From a virus: DNA of 20,438 nucleotides. The position numbers and the translations under genes were made by a program. Numbering within the stretch: the first letter of the stretch is position 1; every line of letters begins with the position of its first letter. Where the stretch lies: the IMG/VR virus record IMGVR_UViG_3300012920_000366, positions 1 to 20,438 of that record. One strand, 5' to 3'. Below, one piece after another: positions 3,988-12,038 of the stretch. The notes below the pieces were generated by a model. It had not been told where the DNA came from, made no database searches, and saw only the letters and a list, made by a program, of their open reading frames with translations.

Positions 3988-4377
3988 ATGAAAGATAAAA
4001 ATCAACCGCCACTCACCAATAAGGAGAGAGCTATGCTGCAAATGTCTATCGTCGCATCCTGCTTTGGGTTCGGAGTTCAAGACTCGGACGTACTTAGCTA
4101 CAGAAGGACTGAGAGGATAGTACTGGCTAGACAGACAATCTACTGGCTATTAAGAAAGTCAGACTTTACATACCCTAGAATATCTCTGGCAGTTAACAGA
4201 GATCACGCTGCTACCATCAAGGGGTTTAAGCAGATCGAAGGCATACTGGAGCTAAACCTAGAGGGTGGTTACTGTGACTGCATAAAGAATTCATTTAAGT
4301 ATTACAAAGACTTCTACAGGGAGCATTTGAGGAAAGAGAATGAGAGAGCAAAAGAAAGGATCAAAGATGTTGTTTGA
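3988..4377 (+). CDS. DnaA domain IV-like DNA-binding protein
   Basis: The 129-aa protein resembles the C-terminal DNA-binding domain of the replication initiator DnaA. It has RRTERIVLARQTIYWLLRKS (39-58, the 'R..ivlARqiamyLlRe' helix), then TYPRISLAVNRDHAATIKGF (61-80), whose NRDHAAT corresponds to the DnaA signature 'GRDHSTV' recognition helix. The AAA+ ATPase and other DnaA domains are absent, so it can bind but not melt DNA. A lysine- and tyrosine-rich helical tail follows (about 97-129). The ATG at 3988 has an excellent AGGAG 5 bases upstream; the in-frame GTG at 3949 would lie in the hairpin and is rejected. It may direct the phage origin or compete with host DnaA. The binding site is unknown. 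Confidence 0.75.
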   Translation: MKDKNQPPLTNKERAMLQMSIVASCFGFGVQDSDVLSYRRTERIVLARQTIYWLLRKSDFTYPRISLAVNRDHAATIKGFKQIEGILELNLEGGYCDCIKNSFKYYKDFYREHLRKENERAKERIKDVV

Positions 4378-4594
4378 CGAAAACAGGCCAGTAAGGAAAC
4401 CCGCATCCGTATGGGAACTGAAGCAGGTTCTTGAGGCTATAGATGAGAGGCGCAAGGAACTTGCTTGGCACAGGAGCGAGTGTGCCGGAGGGAACTTCGT
4501 CTGGAATAATGACGAGGCTAAGAAGGAGTTCTATGATTTGGGCGGAAAGCGCAAAAGGGTCTTGAGCAAGTTGGCTACTGCTATGCTCGACTGA
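4367..4594 (+). CDS. 75-aa charged helical protein, unknown function
   Basis: The product is helical and basic, with conserved-looking segments PVRKPASVWELKQVLEAIDER and FVWNNDEAKKEFYDLGGKRKR. I recognise no family. The ATG at 4367 has AAGGA 6 bases upstream and is preferred over ATG at 4340. It overlaps the DnaA-like gene by 11 bases and is the last plus-strand gene; its last 14 bases overlap the 3' end of the convergent minus-strand gene. Confidence 0.6.
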   Translation: MLFDENRPVRKPASVWELKQVLEAIDERRKELAWHRSECAGGNFVWNNDEAKKEFYDLGGKRKRVLSKLATAMLD

Positions 4595-4847
4595 TCCTTG
4601 ATACGCATCCAGTAGTAATGGCGGTGGCGTCAACTATTGGATCAACAGTGTCTTCAGGGTACTGGCTTGAGGACACTATAATAAACTCCTTTTCTATAGA
4701 GAGGAGTACCCCGTTGGTTATACAGGTGCAGGGGCGCACTTTGGAAAGCTCGCATTGAACATAGCCAGCGGGGTCTAGCCACTCTATCTCTACCTTCTTC
4801 CCGACCCAGCTTTTGGGTATCTTATTTTTGTATGTTCTGCCAGCCAT
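4581..4847 (-). CDS. 88-aa beta-rich protein, unknown function
   Basis: The basic N-terminus (MAGRTYKNKIPKSWVGKK) leads into VEIEWLDPAGYVQCELSKV and GVLLSIEKEFIIVSSSQY, then an isoleucine/valine-rich end. The spacing resembles small SH3-like phage proteins of the form 'W.D..G...v...G.l...ed.i.va', whose role is unknown. The start has GGGAG about 10 bases upstream. It overlaps the nuclease gene upstream by 26 bases and is the last gene of the minus-strand block, converging on the plus block with a 14-base overlap. Confidence 0.6.
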   Translation of the reverse strand: MAGRTYKNKIPKSWVGKKVEIEWLDPAGYVQCELSKVRPCTCITNGVLLSIEKEFIIVSSSQYPEDTVDPIVDATAITTGCVSRISRA

Positions 4848-5259
4848 CTCTGTATTTCTCCCAGTTGCAAGTTCCTATCCTTCCCCTGCCCAGACCCGCT
4901 GGGAATATGGTTGCATGATACTTCTTCATCCTCTGAATGTCAGCAACCGGAATAACATAATACCCGTCCTCGTTAATCCCTTCAAAGTCTTTTGAGTAGG
5001 GGGCAAAGAGGACAACATAGTCGCACTGCTTTTTCCCGTAATGCTGTTTGACCTTGCTGCCGTGGGACAGGCATATCCTGTAGCTGCCACTTTGCTGTAG
5101 CTTGCCAGTCTTAACCTGAATCCTGTAGCAACCGCCGCCTTTCTCAGCGATTAGGTCGTAAGGCTCACTGCCTATAGGGAACGATATATTAAATCCCAGT
5201 TGCGCCATCTTAGACGCAACCGCAAGCTCACCGCCCGTTCCCACCTTGAGGTTGTCCAT
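4822..5259 (-). CDS. PD-(D/E)XK endonuclease-like protein
   Basis: The 145-aa protein follows the pattern of the small PD-(D/E)XK endonuclease family that includes some intron-type endonucleases. GTGGELAVASKMAQLGF (7-23) carries the motif I Glu11. FPIGSEPYDLIAEK (27-40) carries Asp35, and CYRIQVKTGK (44-53) carries Gln48-Val-Lys50, the variant '(Q)xK' catalytic strand of the group. The remainder (YVIPVADIQRMKKYH) is typical of its C-terminus. It lies alone between the giant virion gene and a small unknown gene, a position where free-standing nucleases often sit. Copy 5 of the palindrome ends 7 bases upstream of its start, and a GGGGG run there is the only ribosome-binding candidate. Cleavage target and role are unknown. 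Confidence 0.65.
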   Translation of the reverse strand: MDNLKVGTGGELAVASKMAQLGFNISFPIGSEPYDLIAEKGGGCYRIQVKTGKLQQSGSYRICLSHGSKVKQHYGKKQCDYVVLFAPYSKDFEGINEDGYYVIPVADIQRMKKYHATIFPAGLGRGRIGTCNWEKYRDGWQNIQK

Positions 5260-5266
5260 AGCCCCC

Positions 5267-5282
5267 AGTACTGTGCAGTACT
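5267..5282. repeat. dispersed palindrome, copy 5
   Basis: AGTACTGTGCAGTACT, a 7-bp inverted repeat around two bases. It fills most of the 24-base gap between the giant gene's stop (5284-5286) and the endonuclease start (5259). Identical to the copy at 12023-12038. Confidence 0.9.
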
Positions 5283-5283
5283 A

Positions 5284-8200
5284 TTACTTGTTATCTCTCA
5301 AATACCTGAACGCATGATAGTCTTTCGGCCTAACAGCACCAGATTTAATAAGCTCGTTTATCACATTCTTGCTCTCCTCATCGCCAACCCCCTTGAAATG
5401 CTCCTTGAGGTACTGGCCCCTATCCCAACTGTTCTGAATCCTGCCAAAGTCTTCAGGCAACAAGGCTCCCAGCAGTGCAGCTTCTTTATTCTTTGAGGCT
5501 GCTATTGACTTAACGCGCTCGATAATCGACCTGTAAAATTCTTCGCGCTTCAGATTCTCTTCAGGACTTAGCTTCTTACTGGAGCCGACAGCGTACTTCC
5601 TAGCAGCCTCGATAACAGCCTCGTTAACATCGCCGCCCTTTATGTTCTTTGCAGATTTAAGGAGAAGGTCTTTGTTCTCCTTAATGAACTTGTTAACCAA
5701 AGCGTCCCTTCTTCCGGTTCCATATTTACCAGTACGCTCTCGCTCCACTGCGATGTCTATGGTTGTGGGTTCCTTTGGCTCGTCCATCAAGCCAGCCTTA
5801 ACAGCCGTCTCAACGTAACCTCTCTGAAGTTCAAGCACTTCATCAGTAGCCGCAAACTTCTTGTCCCTCATAAACTTAATGAGGGCATCCTGCGCTTCTT
5901 TAGATGTGGAGGTTCCAACCCTTAACGGCTGCTTACTCTTAACAGAGGATTTAATTATATCCTTAATAAGCTCCTCGGCGTTGGCATCAGAATACTTCTT
6001 GCCGAATCCAAGAACATTCGGCTTGCTCATTTCGTTATCAATAAACTGGTCAGCCAGAAGCTTTGCCTTAACAGCGTCACCTTCCTCAATAGCGGCAACA
6101 ATCTCAGATTTATCAGCAGCGATCTGTGTGGGTGAGAAGCTCCCCTTCAGTGTTGGAGTTCTCTCAACATCTTTAGACTTCTTGACTGCGTACAAGCTCT
6201 CCTTCATGAATCTGTCGTTCACGAACCTTCTCAGCTTTTTGTTTGCTGCCTTTATATCCTGTCTCCTGTCTCCGGTAATTTCTCTATATCCGGCAGCAGT
6301 GCTTCCTGCGCCAGCTACAATTCTCAGACCTTCATCTAAGGTTTGCAGAGACGCCCCAGTTTCTATGGCAGAACCTACAGCTTCTTTAGTCTGATTGATT
6401 GCGTCAACTACAGGCACTCCAACCGGATCAAAGCTTCCAGTTTTCTTGTACCTTAGCGCAGTGCCTCCTATGTACTCTCCAAACAAATCCCACTGTCCGC
6501 CAAGTGCTGCGTTGTTTACCGCTCTATTGGCAAGCATCAGCAAGCCCTTTCCAGAATCATCCTTAAACGCTTCCGCTATCTCCTCATAGCTGGCATCCTC
6601 TCTATCCCTCCCGAACAATCTGTTAGTTTGCCCAACAGTCTCACCAGCTAACTGTGTTGCGGCAAGCCATTTAAGAAATGGTTTTGCATTACCGTTCTCA
6701 AGCTCTCCAATAATGTTCTTATGCAGGTGTCGCTGCATTTGTTGGCCCCAGTTTTGAAACTTAAAAACAGTCCTCCATCCATCGTTCTGCATAAACAACG
6801 GAAGCTGGTCGAACCTGTATCCACCTTGCGTTTCCTTAGTCCAGCTTTGCAGAAGCCTTCTTGTTTCTTCGTGGGATTCAGGGTTGAAAGGAACTTCAGT
6901 CCTCTTCCCCATCACATTGGCGAACCTTTCATTCGCAACCTTAGACAAATCTATATTGTTGTTGTTTGCGAATCTTTGAGCGGAGGCTAGGTTCTTTGCC
7001 TTTTGCCCGCCATTTTTCAAAAGCCCGTCTAGCAATTTTTTCTGTGACTGGAGCCTGTTAAATGCTGGCCCTGATTTAGCATTCTTAATGCTATGAATGT
7101 TCCTAACTAAATAGACAATCTGCTCTGCGTTCTCAACCTCATCGTACAAGTCCATCCACTCTCTTCTGGCTAAGTCCCCAGCTATAGTACCCTGCTTTCT
7201 AATAAAATCTTCAGCACCAGAAAATCCTGTCGCCCTTAGAGCCTTGCCGACTACCCCCTGACCTCCGGCTCTTGAGCCTTTCGTTAAAGACTGGCTGTCC
7301 ACCATAGCAGTCACCCTGCCAATGTCGTTCCCTGTTGCTCCCAGTCTTTCGGCTAAATGTTGTGCCTTCTTATTGCCCCTTATTTTTGATCCTATTTCAG
7401 AAAAGGTGTCGGCAAGCTGCATAATTGTAGCCCTAGCCATAGGCTCAGTGCCAGTAATCGTCCAAGTTTTGAATGCTCCTGTAAGGTTCTTAATAGCAGA
7501 TGACGGGTTAGCAATAAAAGCAAAGGTAGCCGCTTGGTTAGCTCCACTAGCAAATGAGCTTCCGCTTGGGCTAAATATCACTTTATGAATGTCATCAACA
7601 TATTTCTTGGTATTTCGATCAGACTTGCCTTGAGATATAACCCTAAAAAGAAAGTCAGGGTTATCAATAGCCCGACCAGTACTGTCCAGTACTTTGTCCT
7701 GACCTCCAAAGTGGCGTATTTGAGCCAAGCTTCTTGCAGAGTCATCAAGGTAAGCAGCACCTAAGTCTGGGCTAAAGTCCAAGGCTTCGGGGGGAAGATC
7801 GGCCAAGGTTCTGCCTCGCTCTAGGTGGCTGAAAAAATTAGAAGAGCCTCCACCTCTTGCTATTTGATCTTTAAATTCAACGTAGTTTTTAAGCTTTTTC
7901 TCTAGCGTTGCTTTATCCTTTGCGCCGAATATACGCAGCAACTCCTTTGCTTCTTTTGAGTCTCTTCTTATGTCGAAAAGCCTGAAGTTATCCTCTATAA
8001 GCTCCTCGTATTCCTGCTTCAGCTTTCTGGGCCAGTAAGCCTCATGCTGTCTGGCCTTCCTCCAAGAGTCACCATCTTTTACGATTATGTTTAGTCCCCG
8101 CATTTTCCGTCCGGCTTGCTGTGAGGCGTCAGACCACCCGTCCACAAGAGCCTTACCCATAGGTGACATCCTTGTGTAATAATCTTTAGACCTAGCAATC

Positions 8201-10131
8201 CTCATGTTCTCTGCTATCTGGCCTTCATGCAGGTAGGCGGGTTGGTTAATTTTAAGCTGAGTAAGACCCTTGGCTTTGTCTTCGTACTGGGTACGCACTG
8301 TCGCGGACTCATCACCCCTTACGCCGCCTGTTTCAGAATGCCTTCTACGCATCCACTCTGAAAACTCTTCATTAGCTAACTCGGTTTCCTTTTTATTTCT
8401 AAACAATCCATATCCAATTCCCTCCGCTTTATTTAGAAATCTTGCTTGATAGTCAGCGGCAAGGAAGTTGCCATCATCAACTGAGTGGCGAAGACCTTTG
8501 GCAAGTTGGAACAATGCGCTCTTCTCTCCTGCGCCACCCTTTTGTGCTGCCCTCTCCAAAATGTCAGCAGTGCCCATATAGAGCCTGTTAACCATAGGGG
8601 TGGGCAATGTGCTGATCTTAGTAACCGCTCGGTCAATAGCTCCGGCAACACGAGACGTGTCGCTATTTCTCATAGCCCACTTGAACACAGGGTCTGTAGC
8701 GTACTTGCTGATAGACGAACCCAGCCATCCTTCACCCATCCTTTCTATGTTCTGGCCTTCTGTCACCAGTTCGGAGCCTTTTAATTTAACGCCGTACTTA
8801 CTGGTCGCCTGACTGCTGGCCTGTCTCCCTAAGTCCACCAAAGTTGCAGCAGCCTCCTCGGCGTCCATTCGAGAAAGAGAGTTCAAGAATTTAATTTCAT
8901 ACTCAAGAAGCTCCTTCTCAGAAATAGCGTGATTGCGGTAGAAGTTTGGAGGTCTGTTCTCCGCCATATTGTCCCGCAAAATCCCAGCAAGATTCCTTCT
9001 TGATTCCCTACCAGCCCCAGACATCCCGTCCGTAACGGACTTGATAAGTTTATCTTCAGCTTTGGCAATAGCCTCATCCGATAAAGAGCTACTGCGGTAA
9101 CTGTTTTCTAGGTTTTGTTTGTTTCGTAAAATAGTAATAACCCTCTGCATCATTTGAGGGTCAGAGTTGTTAATTAAGACTTTGGGGTTTGAGTCAATTA
9201 GGGCTATGTCTTGTCTAAGTCTCTTAGCCAACTCCTTAGCAGCGTTCCTTTTTCCTTTTGTTGATGCGTGTTTACCCATAAACACAGCCTGTTGAACCTT
9301 TTCCCTGAGAGCATCCTTAACCTTGAGGTTGTCATTCGCAATCTGCTTAGGTGTAGCCTTAACCTTAGAGAGAGGCGATAATAGCGCACCAAGACCAAGG
9401 GCTAGTTTGTTCCTATCCCAGACTTCGATAAGATCAGGAGAAAGGGGCTTGCCTTCCTCTAGGATGCTTGCGGTTTGCAGGGTAAGCTCGTTAATCGTGG
9501 CAGCTTCTGTCCCACCAACAATAAATCTCATTACAGTTGGAGCTTGGCCCAAAGTGGTCAAGGCAGACTGTCCCATCAGCCCCATACCCATAGCTTCCGC
9601 AGCCTCTCTGCCAGTGGTAGGCTTACCGGACGCACTGTCAGCCATTATGCGTCCTACTAAAGCCCCACCGCCCAGCACTGCTGCTTTGCCGAGCGGATTT
9701 GGTACAGCTTGAGCGTACGGCCAAACGGCAGCCACCCCTGATCCAGCCCCAACGCCACCCCTTGCTGCTCTTAGCCCCTCTTCTGCGGTTTCCTCAGAAG
9801 CCCCAGTTGCTTTCATGATGGGGTCTATAAGGATTTCACCACTAGCAACATCCTTAACGCCCTTTGCAACACGTTGAAGACCAGTTATGGCAGTATCAAG
9901 TCCGCCAGTCCCCTTTGTTATTGTCTCCCCTGACCTTACCTTTTCTCTTTCTCTCTTCTGCTCTTCAGTAAGGGATGTGGGTGAGCGCAACTCCCTTCTA
10001 AGTTTTGCTAGAGGAGACTCTGGAGAAGGGTAATCAAGTGAAAGCTTTTCCTTATCAACCTCTTCGTCAGAGTCTAAGCCCAGACTTTTCCTAAGCTCCC
10101 TGTTAAGCTCTTCTAAAGTTTTTTCTGGCAT
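5284..10131 (-). CDS. giant internal virion / DNA-ejection protein (T7 gp16-like position)
   Basis: At 1615 aa this is by far the largest gene. It starts with charged helices (residues 1-70), then an Ala/Gly-rich, partly hydrophobic region (about 115-215), followed by long helical segments rich in Lys, Glu and Arg to the end. No lytic transglycosylase motif was seen. Its position, last of a gene series matching T7 11-12-13-14-15-16, and its size (T7 gp16 is about 1300 aa) suggest the large internal core protein that is ejected into the cell and helps DNA entry. A match to 'large polyvalent' phage proteins is also possible. There is no clear ribosome binding site; it lies 14 bases after the preceding gene and is probably coupled to it. 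Copy 6 of the palindrome is inside it. Confidence 0.6.
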   Translation of the reverse strand: MPEKTLEELNRELRKSLGLDSDEEVDKEKLSLDYPSPESPLAKLRRELRSPTSLTEEQKREREKVRSGETITKGTGGLDTAITGLQRVAKGVKDVASGEILIDPIMKATGASEETAEEGLRAARGGVGAGSGVAAVWPYAQAVPNPLGKAAVLGGGALVGRIMADSASGKPTTGREAAEAMGMGLMGQSALTTLGQAPTVMRFIVGGTEAATINELTLQTASILEEGKPLSPDLIEVWDRNKLALGLGALLSPLSKVKATPKQIANDNLKVKDALREKVQQAVFMGKHASTKGKRNAAKELAKRLRQDIALIDSNPKVLINNSDPQMMQRVITILRNKQNLENSYRSSSLSDEAIAKAEDKLIKSVTDGMSGAGRESRRNLAGILRDNMAENRPPNFYRNHAISEKELLEYEIKFLNSLSRMDAEEAAATLVDLGRQASSQATSKYGVKLKGSELVTEGQNIERMGEGWLGSSISKYATDPVFKWAMRNSDTSRVAGAIDRAVTKISTLPTPMVNRLYMGTADILERAAQKGGAGEKSALFQLAKGLRHSVDDGNFLAADYQARFLNKAEGIGYGLFRNKKETELANEEFSEWMRRRHSETGGVRGDESATVRTQYEDKAKGLTQLKINQPAYLHEGQIAENMRIARSKDYYTRMSPMGKALVDGWSDASQQAGRKMRGLNIIVKDGDSWRKARQHEAYWPRKLKQEYEELIEDNFRLFDIRRDSKEAKELLRIFGAKDKATLEKKLKNYVEFKDQIARGGGSSNFFSHLERGRTLADLPPEALDFSPDLGAAYLDDSARSLAQIRHFGGQDKVLDSTGRAIDNPDFLFRVISQGKSDRNTKKYVDDIHKVIFSPSGSSFASGANQAATFAFIANPSSAIKNLTGAFKTWTITGTEPMARATIMQLADTFSEIGSKIRGNKKAQHLAERLGATGNDIGRVTAMVDSQSLTKGSRAGGQGVVGKALRATGFSGAEDFIRKQGTIAGDLARREWMDLYDEVENAEQIVYLVRNIHSIKNAKSGPAFNRLQSQKKLLDGLLKNGGQKAKNLASAQRFANNNNIDLSKVANERFANVMGKRTEVPFNPESHEETRRLLQSWTKETQGGYRFDQLPLFMQNDGWRTVFKFQNWGQQMQRHLHKNIIGELENGNAKPFLKWLAATQLAGETVGQTNRLFGRDREDASYEEIAEAFKDDSGKGLLMLANRAVNNAALGGQWDLFGEYIGGTALRYKKTGSFDPVGVPVVDAINQTKEAVGSAIETGASLQTLDEGLRIVAGAGSTAAGYREITGDRRQDIKAANKKLRRFVNDRFMKESLYAVKKSKDVERTPTLKGSFSPTQIAADKSEIVAAIEEGDAVKAKLLADQFIDNEMSKPNVLGFGKKYSDANAEELIKDIIKSSVKSKQPLRVGTSTSKEAQDALIKFMRDKKFAATDEVLELQRGYVETAVKAGLMDEPKEPTTIDIAVERERTGKYGTGRRDALVNKFIKENKDLLLKSAKNIKGGDVNEAVIEAARKYAVGSSKKLSPEENLKREEFYRSIIERVKSIAASKNKEAALLGALLPEDFGRIQNSWDRGQYLKEHFKGVGDEESKNVINELIKSGAVRPKDYHAFRYLRDNK
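7678..7693. repeat. dispersed palindrome, copy 6
   Basis: AGTACTGTCCAGTACT within the giant gene. On the coding strand it reads AGTACTGGACAGTACT and encodes part of VLDSTGR; this is the same 16-mer as copy 4 (3901-3916). Confidence 0.9.
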
Positions 10132-10145
10132 TTTAAATCAGAGGT

Positions 10146-12002
10146 TTATTGTGGGAGTGGTGGGACATTAGGTGCGGGTTCAGGTTTTTGTTTCGGCGTA
10201 GCCCCAAGACCAAACAATTTTCTGTACAAAGCTGTATCAATTATTTTTTGATCAGCACCCAGCCCTTCTTGGCTTTTATCAATTTCAATCAAATACTTTT
10301 CAGCCGTGCTGGCTGCATCTGGATCGCCTGTTTTTTGTTTTTCCAGTAATGCTGCTAGAACTGTTTTTGATTCTTCTAAGCTGTTAAGTAAATTAGCGTC
10401 TTTAAGAGACTCAAAAACTACGCTGTACTTTTCAGGTTCAGAAATGGTCAAGTCAACTGCTGGCATAGTTGCTGTTATCATTCTCTTATACTGCGCGAAA
10501 TCCCTTCCCATCTGTTTCTGTTGTTCTTCAGTAAGCTCTACTCCAGCGTCAATTTTGGGATACATTACAATCCCGCCTTGCAGGTTTGTAGCGAAACCAA
10601 ACGAGTAAGGGACTTCTTCCTCGTCTTCATCAACAATTTTTTCAGCGGAAATTGAACCATCTTCGTCTGTTACTAAATTCCAGCCAGTGCTTAATGTTAG
10701 CGCGGATGCAAGTCTAGCTTGTTTCTGAGCCTCGTATAAACGCACCATCGCCGCATCATCTTGTGGGTCAGCATCTACGTCCTGCTGCGCTTGAGAGAGG
10801 GCATCGTTCGCCCTTTCAATTATAGCAAACTTTTGTTCGAAAGCGTTTGGCTCCCTTAAAAAAGGTACTTCTTTTTCCAAAATGCTCTTAACAGTGGCTA
10901 AGTCTGTAACCTTTTTAAGCTGATCCCAGTTCACGCTCGCATCATCAGGGGGCATCATATTTTGAATTGAAGTAACAAAACCAGAAATCTTTGCTTGAGA
11001 AGCTTTCATTTCGGAAGCTTGCTTTGCCTGCATACCTCTTTGCTCTTTAAGTTCGTTGTTTTCAGCACTTTCCCTACCCTCACTGAATTGTTCGCGTAGC
11101 GCATCCTCTAGTCTGGGGTTGTCTTCCACAAGCTGATCTAGCTCGGCATAAGCTGTGCTGTCTGGGTTAAGGTAAGAGTTGGCCCCAAGATTGGCGGCGC
11201 GTTTTATTATTGCAGAATTTCTTGCTTCTCTTGCTTGCTGTTTATCTTCGGCTGAAGTTTGAGAAGACCCAGTATTAAAAGCACTCTGAATTAGTCTTTG
11301 ATCGCTCAGGTCGCCTTCGTACTGATCTAAAATAGATTGCAACCCTTCCCTATTGCCTTCCCGACCTAAAGCAGAGGCTTGATCTACATTGGCTTTTAAG
11401 AGGCTTGACTCCTTTTGCTTACCCTCTTTCTTTAAAAAAGCTTGTTTGGAGTAGTAGTATTCCGGCTTGGTCAAGTCTAACGGTTCATCTCCACCAGCGT
11501 TTGTGTAGGCGGCGTAGCTAGTTCTGGTTCTTTCGTCCCTCGCATCCTGCAAGGCTTTAGCTACACTGGTTTTCTTCTCAGCGGCTGCAAGCTCTTCAAG
11601 CTTCATCTCCCTTAAAACATCTTCAGGAGTCCTTTGGGTTGTTGCAGAGAGGCTAGGGTCGTTAAAGATATTGCGCCTCTCCTCTCCAAACTTAGGAAGC
11701 TGACGAGTCCCCTCCGGCATAACATTAGGAATAGGAGTTTCGTCCCCCTTAATCTGGCTGTATGGCTGGTTCAAGCTTGGGGCTAAGGAGGCACGAAGCT
11801 CGGCTTCTTTCTGCCGCCTCTTGTCGCCTTCACGAAGATTGTATATGCGCTCATCATACCTGCGCTGGCTTTCTCGAAGATCGTCTTCTCGCTCTTGCAG
11901 AGCTTTAAGAGCGGCCTTCCGCTCCCTTCTGTCGGTAGCTTTTTCGTATGCGCGTTCAAATCCGCGACCAGCTTCTTCAAAGAATTTTCCCCAAGTTGCC
12001 AT
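10146..12002 (-). CDS. internal virion protein, T7 gp15-like position
   Basis: The 618-aa protein begins MATWGKFFEEAGRGFERAY and continues into a highly charged coiled-coil-like stretch (about residues 18-75, rich in Arg, Glu, Lys). Most of the rest is helical with many Gln, Ala and acidic residues, and the end is proline rich (QKPEPAPNVPPLPQ). No transmembrane span or enzyme motif is visible. It lies between a 380-aa gp14-like gene and the giant gp16-like gene, the slot of T7 gp15, an ejected core protein. That role is inferred from order, length and composition. AAGGA lies about 9 bases before the ATG. Copy 7 of the palindrome lies 20 bases upstream of the start. Confidence 0.55.
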   Translation of the reverse strand: MATWGKFFEEAGRGFERAYEKATDRRERKAALKALQEREDDLRESQRRYDERIYNLREGDKRRQKEAELRASLAPSLNQPYSQIKGDETPIPNVMPEGTRQLPKFGEERRNIFNDPSLSATTQRTPEDVLREMKLEELAAAEKKTSVAKALQDARDERTRTSYAAYTNAGGDEPLDLTKPEYYYSKQAFLKKEGKQKESSLLKANVDQASALGREGNREGLQSILDQYEGDLSDQRLIQSAFNTGSSQTSAEDKQQAREARNSAIIKRAANLGANSYLNPDSTAYAELDQLVEDNPRLEDALREQFSEGRESAENNELKEQRGMQAKQASEMKASQAKISGFVTSIQNMMPPDDASVNWDQLKKVTDLATVKSILEKEVPFLREPNAFEQKFAIIERANDALSQAQQDVDADPQDDAAMVRLYEAQKQARLASALTLSTGWNLVTDEDGSISAEKIVDEDEEEVPYSFGFATNLQGGIVMYPKIDAGVELTEEQQKQMGRDFAQYKRMITATMPAVDLTISEPEKYSVVFESLKDANLLNSLEESKTVLAALLEKQKTGDPDAASTAEKYLIEIDKSQEGLGADQKIIDTALYRKLFGLGATPKQKPEPAPNVPPLPQ

Positions 12003-12022
12003 AATATGTATTCCTTATAGAC

Positions 12023-12038
12023 AGTACTGTGCAGTACT
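12023..12038. repeat. dispersed palindrome, copy 7
   Basis: AGTACTGTGCAGTACT, the same 16-mer as copy 5. It occupies the 34-base gap between two virion genes, and its last two bases form part of the TAG stop (12037-12039, read on the minus strand) of the upstream gene. Confidence 0.9.

Noticed and set aside
4119-4125. Ninth palindrome copy (AGTACTG)
   Set aside because: Only one half-site is present; the other arm does not match.
5861-9712. Several plus-strand ORFs opposite the giant virion gene
   Set aside because: They mirror a long, well-formed minus-strand gene, have hydrophobic or Ser/Pro-rich shadow composition and lack ribosome binding sites.
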